64,000 bases of DNA from Pseudomonas tumuqii. GTDB taxonomy: Bacteria; Pseudomonadota; Gammaproteobacteria; Pseudomonadales; Pseudomonadaceae. A model generated the notes under the pieces. It worked only from the letters and a program-made list of their open reading frames with translations, ran no database searches and was not told where the DNA came from. The DNA is taken from contig NZ_JAAOJA010000003.1 of NCBI RefSeq assembly GCF_013184545.1, forward strand, positions 1 to 64,000, read 5' to 3'. A program made the translations under genes and the position numbers. Positions 52,908-63,154 of this stretch are shown in pieces (positions within the stretch are counted from its first letter, which is position 1; every line of letters begins with the position of its first letter).

Positions 52908-55871
52908 TTGACAGTGTTCACTCCCGGCATGCGTGTTGAATGCCGTAATGCAGAATGGTTGGTAACCCGGGTGGACGCCGCTGGCAGCAGTCAGCATCAG
53001 ATCGTGTTCTGCTCAGGTGTTGATGATCTCAATCGTGGGCATGAAGCGGCCTTCCTGACCCAGCTCGATACGCTGCGTGAAGTGGATCCGCGTAAGACTG
53101 AACTTATCCGTGACGACTCCAACGGTTATTCCCGGTCACGGCTGTTCCTTGAGGCGCAGCTGCGCCAAATGCCGTTAACCGATCCAGAGCCGCATGTGGA
53201 TGACATGGGGGCATTTACCCCCATGGACTATCAGAAAGAGGCAGTTCACCGCGCCCTCAAGCAGATGCGGCCGCGTCTGTTGCTGGCTGATCAGGTCGGT
53301 TTGGGTAAAACAATCGAAGTCGGCATGATCCTCAGCGAGCTGATTCGCCGCGGGCAGGCAGGGCGCATTCTGGTGCTCGCCAAAAAGTCCATGCTCACCC
53401 AGTTTCAGGCTGAACTGTGGAATCGCTTTGCCTTGCCGCTGGTGCGCATGGACTCTGCTGCTTTATCCAAGCTGCAGTTGAAAATTCCCGCCTCGAAAAA
53501 CCCCTTCGAGGTTTATCACCGCATCATCATGTCGATTGACACCCTCAAGGACATTGGCCGTTACGCCCATTTCCTGGAAAACACCCGCTGGGATGTGGTC
53601 GTCATCGATGAGGCCCATAACGTGTCCGGTGGTGGCAACCCTGAAAAGCACCTCAGCTACCGACTGGCCCGTCGTCTCTCGCGCCGAGCCAACAGCATGA
53701 TTCTTACTACGGCCACGCCCCATAACGGCAAGCGGGAAACCTTCGGGCGCCTCATCAGTCTGCTTGACCCCTCAGCTGTTCCCGACCCGAAGCTGCAGGA
53801 ATATGAAGCCGCAGACATCGCCCCCTTCTTCCTGATGCGTTTCAAGGAGGACGTCAGAGCCGAGGCCGGAGACAACTTCTCTGATCGGGAAGTGATACCG
53901 CTCGAACAAACCACCGTCAGGGCCACAGAAGCTGAGGAGAGTGCCTACCACCAGCTCGCGCATATCCGGCAGCTGGTACGGGACAAGCAGATCGATACCC
54001 AGGCCATCGTCAGTTGGGGTATGTACAAGGCCTTCTTGTCCAGCCCGGAGGCTTGTCTTTCCACCGCGCGCAAGCGACTGACACAGTTGCAGTCCAATGA
54101 TCCCGGCTCCCGCGAAGTGGACGAGCTGAAATTGCTGATAAGTCAGCTTCAGCCGCTCAAGCTTGAAACCAGCGCACGTTTTGCTCTGCTGATCCAGCAG
54201 CTGGAAGCCATGGGCTGGGATGGCACAGCCAAGAGCCCGCGACTACTTATGTTTACGGAAAGCCGGGTTACCCAAGAGTTTCTGGCACCAGCGCTGGCCA
54301 AACACTTTAGCTTGGCTTTCAGCGACAAGCAGGAAAAGCAGGCCGGCCAAGTCATTGCTGCCATACACGGCGGTATGTCTGATGCGACTCTGGCTGAGGT
54401 GGTTGAGTCATTCGGTACGGGCACCAGTCCGATGCGCCTGCTGCTGGCTACTGATGTGGCATCAGAAGGCGTGAACCTGCATCACCAGTGCCATCACATC
54501 ATTCACTATGATCTGCCTTGGTCGATCATCACCCTTATCCAGCGCAATGGCCGTATCGACCGATTTGGCCAGAAACACTCACCCGTGATCCGCTATCTCA
54601 TGGTGGAAACCCGTGAGGGTTTGCTGGAAGGGGATAGCGAGATTTTCGGGCGCCTGGTCCGCAAGGTGGAAGAAATCAACCGCTCCACCCGCACCGGAGA
54701 GAGCGTGCTCAAGCTGTATGACGCCAAGCGTGAAGAAGAAGTCATTGGTGAAAGTCTGGTGCAGGGTGACAGGGCACTGCTTGATCGTATGGAGAAAAGC
54801 AGTGGGGAGACTAGCGAGCTGGAGTCACTTCTCAAGTCAGCCAATCAACAGGGTCATGAGAACTTACTCGACTTCCTGCTAGGGGATGGCAGCCAGCCAG
54901 CCGAGATGGCACTCGATGCTGAAGGCATCAAGGACAACTCCCGCATTCGTCTGCTCTCCAACAGCGAATTCTTTGAGCAGGGCTACCGGATACTGAAGAC
55001 TCAGGTCGGTGGCAACGACTGGCACCCGCTGGAAAAAACCGCAGAACAGTTTATTTTCACTCCGCCAAAAGAACTGGCGCGTCGCCTGGGGGCGCCCTGG
55101 GTTGAAAGCGAAATGGTCTATGGTGCCTCAGCCATGCCCGAAGAAGCTTGGCCAGAGGATCAGCAACTCTACCTCACCGCCAGCCCCAAACGGGTCAACA
55201 ACGCTATCCAGGCTGCACTGGCGCACAAGGGCCAGTGGTCACGCGAGCTACTGCTGACAGAGCAGCACCCAGTCATGCAGTGGCTGGCTGAGCGACTGAT
55301 GATGCTGCAGCAGCGGGGGGAAGCGCCGCTCATCAGCTCACCCTTCCTGCAGCCCGGCGAGCTGCTGTTCTGCTTTATCGGTCAGGTCAGCTCCCGCGCC
55401 GGCACGCCGCTGATTGTCGACCCCCATGGCGTATCCTTCCGCAAGGGCGGTCAATTCCAGATCCGCCCGCTCAAAGAAGCGCTGGCGGAGGTCGACTTCA
55501 ACAAACTCACCAACAGCGGCAAGCGCGGCAATCTGCCTGAACATTTGCTCAAAAGCTTCCTTTCCTCCGCGGTAGACCAGAGCCTGCACCACATGCGCAA
55601 GCTCAAGGATCTGCGCCGCGCTGAAATCCGTCCGCGCCTGGACGAAGAGAACAAACGCCTGGAGCACTGGTTTGCCCGCTGGGCTGAACGTATTGATGGA
55701 CAGTTGGCCGGGTTACCGCCTGAAGGCAAGCGCGCCACCCAGCTCAGGCAGAAACGTGAAGAAATGGAAAAGTACCTGGACGACCGCAAGGAAAACTGGG
55801 AAATGACCCACTACCGGGCGACGGATGAAGCCACTACACGCCTGGTGTTGGTTGTGGAAGGGGTTCAATAA
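52908..55871 (+). CDS. SNF2-like helicase, DISARM DrmD-type
   Basis: 987 residues. SF2 motifs: LLADQVGLGKTIEVGMI (Walker A, about 125-141), VVVIDEAHN (DEAH, about 229-238), TATPHNG, and the C-terminal helicase lobe ATDVASEGVNLHHQCHHI with QRNGRIDRFGQ. C-terminal 300 residues are helical (coiled coil KLKDLRRAEIRPRLDEE). Length and layout fit DrmD, the extra helicase of DISARM class 1. TTG 52908 follows AAGGAC; GTG 52914 is an alternative. Its stop overlaps the methyltransferase ATG by one base. Confidence 0.82.
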   Translation: MTVFTPGMRVECRNAEWLVTRVDAAGSSQHQIVFCSGVDDLNRGHEAAFLTQLDTLREVDPRKTELIRDDSNGYSRSRLFLEAQLRQMPLTDPEPHVDDMGAFTPMDYQKEAVHRALKQMRPRLLLADQVGLGKTIEVGMILSELIRRGQAGRILVLAKKSMLTQFQAELWNRFALPLVRMDSAALSKLQLKIPASKNPFEVYHRIIMSIDTLKDIGRYAHFLENTRWDVVVIDEAHNVSGGGNPEKHLSYRLARRLSRRANSMILTTATPHNGKRETFGRLISLLDPSAVPDPKLQEYEAADIAPFFLMRFKEDVRAEAGDNFSDREVIPLEQTTVRATEAEESAYHQLAHIRQLVRDKQIDTQAIVSWGMYKAFLSSPEACLSTARKRLTQLQSNDPGSREVDELKLLISQLQPLKLETSARFALLIQQLEAMGWDGTAKSPRLLMFTESRVTQEFLAPALAKHFSLAFSDKQEKQAGQVIAAIHGGMSDATLAEVVESFGTGTSPMRLLLATDVASEGVNLHHQCHHIIHYDLPWSIITLIQRNGRIDRFGQKHSPVIRYLMVETREGLLEGDSEIFGRLVRKVEEINRSTRTGESVLKLYDAKREEEVIGESLVQGDRALLDRMEKSSGETSELESLLKSANQQGHENLLDFLLGDGSQPAEMALDAEGIKDNSRIRLLSNSEFFEQGYRILKTQVGGNDWHPLEKTAEQFIFTPPKELARRLGAPWVESEMVYGASAMPEEAWPEDQQLYLTASPKRVNNAIQAALAHKGQWSRELLLTEQHPVMQWLAERLMMLQQRGEAPLISSPFLQPGELLFCFIGQVSSRAGTPLIVDPHGVSFRKGGQFQIRPLKEALAEVDFNKLTNSGKRGNLPEHLLKSFLSSAVDQSLHHMRKLKDLRRAEIRPRLDEENKRLEHWFARWAERIDGQLAGLPPEGKRATQLRQKREEMEKYLDDRKENWEMTHYRATDEATTRLVLVVEGVQ

Positions 55872-58800
55872 TGGCTTTGGATAACGCAATCAAGAACGTG
55901 GGTGACTACTATGCCGCCCACTACCTGGCCGACAAGAACGGCTTCGCCAAAGACATTGCCGCGCAGTCCAAAGCCTGGAAGGAAGCCGGCAGCCAGTCGG
56001 CCCCTCGCAAGCTGGCTGCCCTTTCCACAAGCTACTTCAAAGCCAAGACCGAGGCGCTGGACTACCCCGAGCCGCTGCTGCGCGCAAGGGCAGCCAACGC
56101 TGCGATTGATGCCTGGCACCCGGCCTTGCTGCATGCTCTGGGCTACCAGCCGCAGCCCTTTGCTTTGGAGCTGTCCAGCGAGCGGCGTCAGCTGCCGGTA
56201 TTGCATCGCCTCAACCGGCATAACCGGCCCTGGCTGGTAATCGCCCAGGCGCCGTTCTGCCTCTCAGATGGCGAGAATGATGAAGAGCCGCTGGAGCAGG
56301 AGGTGCTGCCCACCAGCAAGCTGGTTGACGGCCTGCCCACCCTGCAAGCCAGCTGGGAAAAAGCCATCGCCCTGCTGCTCAAACAGGAGGACGCCCCGCG
56401 CTGGGTGATGCTGCTGGCCGGGAGCCGTATCTATCTGTTGGACAGCCATACCTACGTCCAAGGGCGGTACCTGTGGATCGATATGGATGAGGCCTATGGC
56501 CGCAACCAGAAGGATACCTTTGACGCCATCTGCGCCTTGGTCTCATGCGAGGCTCTGGTGCCACAGGGTGAATCCGATGAGGTGCTGCACGAACGTCTGC
56601 GCGAAGGCAGCCTTAAAAGCACCCACGGCGTATCGGAACAACTCCAGAGCGCGGTTCGCGAGGCCATCCAGGCCATTGCCAATGGCTGGGTAGATGCCAG
56701 ACGTCAGGCCAATCTGGGTTACCGCCAGCTCAGTGAGCGTGAATCCGCATTGGCCGACGGAAGCCGCGAGATCACGGCCGATCAGTTGCGCCATGATGCA
56801 CTCATCTATGTCTACCGCTTGCTGTTCTGCCTGTATGCCGAGGCCCGTGGTGGTGATCTGGGTATTCTGCCGATCACCGACGATGTCTACCGGCTGGGTT
56901 ACAGCCTGGAAGCCTTGCGCGATTTGGTGGATGCCAACGAGCCGGGGACGACCACGGAGCAGGGCACCTATATAGCCGAACACCTGAACCGCTTGTTCCA
57001 GCTTATCTATGAGGGCTTTGATCCGGCACACGACGGTCTGGAAGCGGAAGAGCCCGAATTTGCGGAGTTTGGTCGTCTGCCCAAGCAGGACAGCCTGTTT
57101 GGCAATCCTGCCGGTGAGCAATTGTCGCTGGCCGGGAGCAGTTCAGGCGGTCGCAGCCGTTATACACCCGGCAAGGTATTTGCCATCCAGCCCCTGACAG
57201 CGTCCCTATTCGATCCCCTGGCCACGCCACTGCTCAGCCGAGTCAAACTGCCTAATCGGGTGCTGCACCGGGTCGTGCGCTGCCTCAGCCTGGGTACCTC
57301 ACAACAGAGCAAGCGCATTGGTCGCATCAACTACGCCGAACTGGGCATTGTTCAGCTGGGTTCGGTGTATGAAGGTTTGCTCTCATACCGCGGTTTTTTT
57401 GCGGATGAAAAGTTGATCCAGGTGTACCAGAAGGCCAAAAACGGCAAGCCCATGCTGGACAATGACATCGACGCCAAGGTGCCGACCTGGTTCGTGCCGG
57501 CAACCCGGGAAAGCGAGTTCAAACCAGGCGAAATAGTGTTGGAGCATCGGACCAAACAGACACGGTATTACAATCCGGGTTCATTTATCTTGCACCTGAA
57601 CGGTGTGGACAGGGTCAGCAGCGCTTCCTATTACACCCCGGAAGTGCTTACCCGCACGCTTGTGGAAGAAGCGCTCAAGGAACGGCTCAAGGATTTTGGT
57701 GCGGAGCAGGCGGACGAAATCCTCAGGCTCAAAATCTGTGAGCCGGCTATGGGGTCGGCGGCCTTTCTGGTCGAAGCTACTGACCAGTTGTCGCGTCGAT
57801 ACCTGACTCTCAAGCAGAAGCAGCTTGGTCGCAGTATCGACCCCAGTGAGTATGAGGATGAGCTGCGCCGTACCCGCCATTACATCGCTGTGCACAACGT
57901 ATACGGTGTGGATCTCAATCCAGTCGCTGTGGAACTGGGTGCGCTCTCATTGTGGTTGTCCACCATTCACCGGATCACTCTGAACCCCGGTGACGCGGAC
58001 AGTCAGCCGCTTTACCGCCCGGCTGCCACACCCTGGTTTGGCCTGCGTCTGCGTGCCGGTAACAGCCTGATCGGCGCCCGTCGCAGTGTTTGGAGCAAAC
58101 AGCAGCTGCTGCGCGGTCTGTTCTATGGCAAGAACGCCCAGGCACCACGACAGCTCAAGCCTGGCGAGGCTCGCCAGCCCGGTGAGGTCTATCACTTCCT
58201 GGTGTGGGACGAAGATATGGCCCCCGCGGCCAATGACAGCCTGATGAAAAGTCATTGGCCCAAGGAATGCGAACAGATCAAGTTGTGGCGGAATAGCCAT
58301 GTCAAACAGAAGCATTCGCCGGAAGAGGTTGCCCGGCTAGAACATCTGAGTGAGCGCATAGATGCGCTCTGGGCCGACTACGCTGCCGAACGCCATAAGG
58401 CACTAGCCAATACCGCCTGTACCGCTAGTGTATGGCCCATCACCCAGAACGACTTGAAAGCCACCAGCCCCAGTCCCAGTCTCAAACGCCAGGAGCAAAT
58501 CAAGGCCACGTTGGAAGCGGAATCGGGTGCTTTCCAGCGCCTGCGTCTGTTGATGGACAGCTGGTGCAGCTTCTATTTCTGGCCCCTGGACCGGGCTTCA
58601 GACCTGCCTAGCAGGCAGGCCTGGCTGGCCGCTGCTGAAGTGCTGCTTGGTCAGGGCACCGACGATCCTGCCACCCGCGCCATGCTGGATATTCAGCTGG
58701 GTGTGGCCATCCGCCTAGAAGACTTGTTCCAGGCCAGTCAGCAGCATCTGCCCGATGCGACCCATCTCAGCGAACTGGTGCCTTGGTTTGGTGTCGGGCG

Positions 58801-61120
58801 CCATACCAGTGCAGATCAGAACTTCCATCATTGGGAGCTTATTTTTACCGAGATCCTCGGGCCAAAGGTGACTGGTAGGCCAGAGCCTGGGGGCTTTGAT
58901 CTGATGTTTGGCAACCCGCCTTGGCTTAAAGTGACGTGGAGTGATGCGCCTTTACTAAGCGAGTTTGAGCCGCTTTTGGGGGTGCGTGATGCCAGGTCGG
59001 CCACTTACAACCGTGAGCGTTCGAATTTGTTGCAGCACTCAGAGCGACTGCAAATTTACAAACGTGCTTTTGAGCAGGGCGAGGGTATCAACGTCTTCCT
59101 AAATGATGCCACCTTCTACCCTGCACTAGCCGGTGTGCAGACTAACCTCTACAAGAATTTTATCGAAAGGAGTTGGGACCTGATCGCTGAGGGCGCGATG
59201 GTTGGTTTTTACCACGAATACGCGATTTTTGATGATGCAAAAGGCGGAGATTTCAGAGAGGCGCTATACCCGAGACTGCGTGCCACCTATCAATATCAGA
59301 ACTGGCTTCCATTGTTTGCGGATGTAGGGTCAGCCAAAGTTTTCTGTATGACTTTAACTTCCACTCCGAAGTCAGAAATATCCTTTAAATCGATCAGTAA
59401 TATTTTTCATCCTCGCGCAATTTTACAGTGCGAAGACCTGGTGAGCGCGGACTATCAAGTACCGGCATTGAAGGATGAATTTGGTAAATGGGAGATGCGG
59501 GGGCATCCAAAAAGACAGCTGTTCATAACAAGTCGGGAGCTGGAGCTTTTTGCAAAACTCTTGGATGAAGAAGGAACGCCCTGTAATCGGGCTCGACTTC
59601 CACAGGTGCATAGCCAGCAAGTTTTGAAGGTGCTGGAAAAGTTTGCAAATGCTCCAGTTCGGCTAGGTGATCTTCAGGATGAATATCACGCTACTGTGAT
59701 GATCGATGAAACTTATGGGCAACGGGATGGAATTATTACCCGAATGGAAAGCCCAAGCTTTCAACCTCAGAGTGCCGATGAGTGGGTGATTTCAGGCCCC
59801 CATTTTTATGTTGGTAACCCTTTCACCAAGACGGCGCGCTCAGTTTGCAAGGAAAAAAGTGATTACGATGTTGTCGATCTCGGGAACATCCACAGCGACT
59901 ACTTGCCCCGTGCTGTTTATCGCCCGGGCGATGAGTATGGCGACCTTTCCGCCTTTTTCAATGCGATCCCCGAATGGCCAAAGCCACAAAAACCTGTCAA
60001 AAATGACAATTTTTGGAAGCCCGGTTTTTGGCCGGTTGCCGATGATGAGGTGGCAGCATATGAAACCTTACTCGGCGAGCCACTCATTCGCTATGGAGTA
60101 GATTGCATCAACCCTGGGGCAAAAACAGCAAGACGGTTTGGTTTTTTCTGCCATTGGGATGGTGACATCGAAGGTGCCGTGTATTGGCTAAAAAATAATG
60201 GACTGGAGTGCAATAGCCGAGAGTTCATGGAGCTGTTTTCGGTTTCAAGGCTTGAGCAGATAAAGCCTAGCGAGGACCAGAAAAAACGGCTGCCCAAACC
60301 CTTGACTGCTTACCCTCGCTTTATGGTGAGGGATATGTGTCAGCCATCAAATGAACGAACGTTGATGGGGGCACTAATGCCACCTGGCGCTTCTGCTATT
60401 AACACAGCAAGAGTGGTGGCTATGTTTGATCAGTATAAGTTACTTGTGTTTGCAGGGTTTTGTTCGTCGGTTGTTTCGGACTTCTATGTAAAAATGAAAG
60501 GCCGTGGACATGTCCATAACTCTGATTTGGCAAGCCTTATTTTACCGAGCAGCAGGAAGCTTTCCGATGCAATCGTGGCAAGAACACTCGCACTACAGTG
60601 TGTGTCGAGTCAGTTCGATGTTTTTTACAATGATATAAAACTTGATGTCGATGGCTTTGGACTTCTGACTAGTGCTTTTGATGGTACTGATTTCTCGATA
60701 GAAAAGCGCGGAACTCTTCGCAATGATATGCAGCGGCATTTAGCCCAGATTGAAATTGATGTGCTCTGCGCGCTTGATCTCGAACTGGCAGAAGAGGAGC
60801 TTATCCAGATCTATTCTGTTCAGTTCCCTGTAATGAAGTCCTATGAGGAGGTTGACGAGTACGACAGCCGTGGCCAGCGCTTGCCTAATACAGCGCGGAA
60901 GGACTCTGGGGGCACAGATCTGCGTGCGGCTAGAGCAAACCATGATGGTACCTCTCCGCTGAATGTCAGCTGGGAAATCGACAACGGCAACCAAACTGTT
61001 ACTCGAACTTTCTATCCGCCCTTCACCAGAGTTGACCGGATAGAGGATTACCGTACTGCCTACCGAGTGTTCTCCGAACGGCTGGGACTGGTAAGCAATA
61101 CTATCGAGAAGAGCGCCTGA
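55871..61120 (+). CDS. large N6-adenine methyltransferase, DISARM class 1 type
   Basis: 1749 residues. Motif I KICEPAMGSAAFLVEA (about 620-635) and catalytic NPPW (1015-1018, in FGNPPWLKV) identify an Eco57I-type gamma-class adenine methylase. The N-terminal 550 residues and the long C-terminus (target recognition) are unassigned. From about 58,900 on the DNA is visibly richer in A/T than the first half, suggesting exchange of the specificity part. No nuclease motif recognised. Coupled with the SNF2 gene (TAATG) and 2 bases ahead of the DUF262 gene. Confidence 0.82.
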   Translation: MALDNAIKNVGDYYAAHYLADKNGFAKDIAAQSKAWKEAGSQSAPRKLAALSTSYFKAKTEALDYPEPLLRARAANAAIDAWHPALLHALGYQPQPFALELSSERRQLPVLHRLNRHNRPWLVIAQAPFCLSDGENDEEPLEQEVLPTSKLVDGLPTLQASWEKAIALLLKQEDAPRWVMLLAGSRIYLLDSHTYVQGRYLWIDMDEAYGRNQKDTFDAICALVSCEALVPQGESDEVLHERLREGSLKSTHGVSEQLQSAVREAIQAIANGWVDARRQANLGYRQLSERESALADGSREITADQLRHDALIYVYRLLFCLYAEARGGDLGILPITDDVYRLGYSLEALRDLVDANEPGTTTEQGTYIAEHLNRLFQLIYEGFDPAHDGLEAEEPEFAEFGRLPKQDSLFGNPAGEQLSLAGSSSGGRSRYTPGKVFAIQPLTASLFDPLATPLLSRVKLPNRVLHRVVRCLSLGTSQQSKRIGRINYAELGIVQLGSVYEGLLSYRGFFADEKLIQVYQKAKNGKPMLDNDIDAKVPTWFVPATRESEFKPGEIVLEHRTKQTRYYNPGSFILHLNGVDRVSSASYYTPEVLTRTLVEEALKERLKDFGAEQADEILRLKICEPAMGSAAFLVEATDQLSRRYLTLKQKQLGRSIDPSEYEDELRRTRHYIAVHNVYGVDLNPVAVELGALSLWLSTIHRITLNPGDADSQPLYRPAATPWFGLRLRAGNSLIGARRSVWSKQQLLRGLFYGKNAQAPRQLKPGEARQPGEVYHFLVWDEDMAPAANDSLMKSHWPKECEQIKLWRNSHVKQKHSPEEVARLEHLSERIDALWADYAAERHKALANTACTASVWPITQNDLKATSPSPSLKRQEQIKATLEAESGAFQRLRLLMDSWCSFYFWPLDRASDLPSRQAWLAAAEVLLGQGTDDPATRAMLDIQLGVAIRLEDLFQASQQHLPDATHLSELVPWFGVGRHTSADQNFHHWELIFTEILGPKVTGRPEPGGFDLMFGNPPWLKVTWSDAPLLSEFEPLLGVRDARSATYNRERSNLLQHSERLQIYKRAFEQGEGINVFLNDATFYPALAGVQTNLYKNFIERSWDLIAEGAMVGFYHEYAIFDDAKGGDFREALYPRLRATYQYQNWLPLFADVGSAKVFCMTLTSTPKSEISFKSISNIFHPRAILQCEDLVSADYQVPALKDEFGKWEMRGHPKRQLFITSRELELFAKLLDEEGTPCNRARLPQVHSQQVLKVLEKFANAPVRLGDLQDEYHATVMIDETYGQRDGIITRMESPSFQPQSADEWVISGPHFYVGNPFTKTARSVCKEKSDYDVVDLGNIHSDYLPRAVYRPGDEYGDLSAFFNAIPEWPKPQKPVKNDNFWKPGFWPVADDEVAAYETLLGEPLIRYGVDCINPGAKTARRFGFFCHWDGDIEGAVYWLKNNGLECNSREFMELFSVSRLEQIKPSEDQKKRLPKPLTAYPRFMVRDMCQPSNERTLMGALMPPGASAINTARVVAMFDQYKLLVFAGFCSSVVSDFYVKMKGRGHVHNSDLASLILPSSRKLSDAIVARTLALQCVSSQFDVFYNDIKLDVDGFGLLTSAFDGTDFSIEKRGTLRNDMQRHLAQIEIDVLCALDLELAEEELIQIYSVQFPVMKSYEEVDEYDSRGQRLPNTARKDSGGTDLRAARANHDGTSPLNVSWEIDNGNQTVTRTFYPPFTRVDRIEDYRTAYRVFSERLGLVSNTIEKSA

Positions 61121-61122
61121 CC

Positions 61123-63060
61123 ATGGATGCCAAGGCCCGTAACCTGAACCAGATTTTTGACGGCACCATTTCCTTCCAGATCCCGCTGTTCCAGCGGCCC
61201 TATGTCTGGAATGTGGAGCGCAACTGGGCTCCACTCTGGGAAGATATTCAGGAGTTGATGGATTACCAGCTACGCACGACGCGCATCCGCACTCACTTCC
61301 TTGGCGCGGTCGTGCTGGAGCAGATGAAGAATGTGGCAGGCTCGATCGAGACCCATCAGGTGATTGATGGTCAGCAGCGATTTACCACCCTGCAGCTCTT
61401 CATGATTGCCGCCCGGGATGTGTGCCAGCAGCATGACAGTGAAAAGTTTTACGAGCGTTTCAACGATCTCGTAGCGAACAAAGCCAGCAAAGTGGATTTC
61501 GAGCACGAGCGCTACAAGGTTTGGCCGACCAATAATGACCGCGAGGCGTTCAAGCTGGTGCATGCCGCAAAAGGGCCCGAGGGCCTTGAGCGGGAATTGG
61601 AAAACTTGCCTGATTGGCAGGATCAGAATCATCAGGTGCTGGGCGGCTACCGCTACTTCTATCGCAAGCTGGATGACTGGCTGCAGGGCAAGCTGAGCCA
61701 GGAGGAAGCCTCAGCGCCAGCCATGCCGGTCAAGGATCGGCTGGAAGCGCTATGGCAGGTAATTGGTAACGGGCTGCAGGTAGTGGTGATCAATCTGGAT
61801 GACGAGGACGAATCCCAAGTCATCTTCGAGACGCTAAATGCCCGGGGCACGCAATTGCTCCCGGCTGACCTCATCAAGAATTACCTATTCCGCCGTGCCC
61901 AGTCAGCTGGCAAGGATATTGAACCGCTGTATGAGCGACACTGGAAAGCCTTTGATGACAAATTCTGGCGCAAGGAAGTCAAACAGGGGCGGATCAAACG
62001 GCCACGCATAGATCTGTACCTGCAGCATTACTTGACGCTGATGCTGCGTGATGATGTGCGCAGTGCCCATTTGTTCGAGGCATTCAAAGAGTATGTGCTG
62101 GCGCTTGAGGAGCAGGCCGCTGAGGATGCTGATACTGCCAGTGGTCGGCAGCAGAGGGTGCAGTTGTCGACGCAACCTCTCAGTATCGAAGAGCATTTGC
62201 AGTCCATGTCTCGCTATGCCCGATCATTCCGCACCTTTGCCGTACCGCCGGCAGGGTCGCGTCTGGCCGTTTTTCTCTCACGACTGCAGGCAGTAGATAC
62301 GGCAACGGTGTTCCCGTTGTTGCTGCTGGCATGTGACCAGCTGTTACCCAAGCAGCAGGCCGAGTTCGATCGCTTGCTGGTTGTACTGGAGTCCTTCCTG
62401 ATTCGCCGAATGCTCTGCGGCATGACCTCTAAGAACTACAACCGCTTGTTTGTTGATGTGATCAAGGCGCTGGACAAGCGCGGTGAAATCACCGCGATGG
62501 CCCTACAGGAGGTGCTGCTGTCCAACACCGGCGACAGCGTGCGCTTTCCCACGGACGAAGAGTTTAGACAGAGTATCTTGCATAAGTCTGCTTACCAGAA
62601 CCTCGCGCAGTACAAGTTGCGTGCCGTGCTTGAAGCGATTGACCAGGCGCAGGGCGTGAAGAAAAGTGAAGTCTTGCCGCTGCCCCCCAGGCTGACCATT
62701 GAACACATCATGCCGGTGAAATGGCAGGAAAACTGGCTCATTCCAGAAGCAGTCAGCAGTGATCCGGAGCAACGGCTCAGCTTTATCCTGCAGCGCAATC
62801 AGGCTTTGCATACCCTGGGAAATCTGACACTGATTACCAGCAGCCTTAACCCGTCACTTTCCAATGCTGGCTGGAGCAACAAAAGGCCGGAACTCGCGAA
62901 GTTCAGCAAGCTCAACCTGAACCGGTATTTCCATGCTCCCGCTGCTGGTAAGGTTGATTCGCTGACGGACTGGAATGAACAGACCATTCTGCAGCGCTCG
63001 GAGGATCTGTTTTCCAGTGCCAGTGAAATCTGGCCATACGCATCAGTAACAGCCGGTTGA
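61123..63060 (+). CDS. DUF262/DUF1524 protein (GmrSD-like)
   Basis: 645 residues. N-terminal DUF262 (ParB/sulfiredoxin-like NTPase/nuclease) with FQRPYVW (about 23-29) and VIDGQQRFTTL (80-90), then a helical middle, and C-terminal DUF1524 with IEHIMPVKW (about 526-534) and LGNLTLITSSLN (565-576), an HNH-like nuclease motif. This fused pair is the GmrSD architecture of type IV restriction enzymes for modified phage DNA. Here it sits inside the DISARM-like array, 2 bases after the methylase. Confidence 0.85.
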   Translation: MDAKARNLNQIFDGTISFQIPLFQRPYVWNVERNWAPLWEDIQELMDYQLRTTRIRTHFLGAVVLEQMKNVAGSIETHQVIDGQQRFTTLQLFMIAARDVCQQHDSEKFYERFNDLVANKASKVDFEHERYKVWPTNNDREAFKLVHAAKGPEGLERELENLPDWQDQNHQVLGGYRYFYRKLDDWLQGKLSQEEASAPAMPVKDRLEALWQVIGNGLQVVVINLDDEDESQVIFETLNARGTQLLPADLIKNYLFRRAQSAGKDIEPLYERHWKAFDDKFWRKEVKQGRIKRPRIDLYLQHYLTLMLRDDVRSAHLFEAFKEYVLALEEQAAEDADTASGRQQRVQLSTQPLSIEEHLQSMSRYARSFRTFAVPPAGSRLAVFLSRLQAVDTATVFPLLLLACDQLLPKQQAEFDRLLVVLESFLIRRMLCGMTSKNYNRLFVDVIKALDKRGEITAMALQEVLLSNTGDSVRFPTDEEFRQSILHKSAYQNLAQYKLRAVLEAIDQAQGVKKSEVLPLPPRLTIEHIMPVKWQENWLIPEAVSSDPEQRLSFILQRNQALHTLGNLTLITSSLNPSLSNAGWSNKRPELAKFSKLNLNRYFHAPAAGKVDSLTDWNEQTILQRSEDLFSSASEIWPYASVTAG

Positions 63061-63154
63061 CGGGGTAGGCGTCTGGGATTGTGTTGCCCAGTGCAGGCAG
63101 ATTCAGGAAGTCAAATAAGACAGCGTCAGGATAGGCGTTAACAAGGAAAAGACT

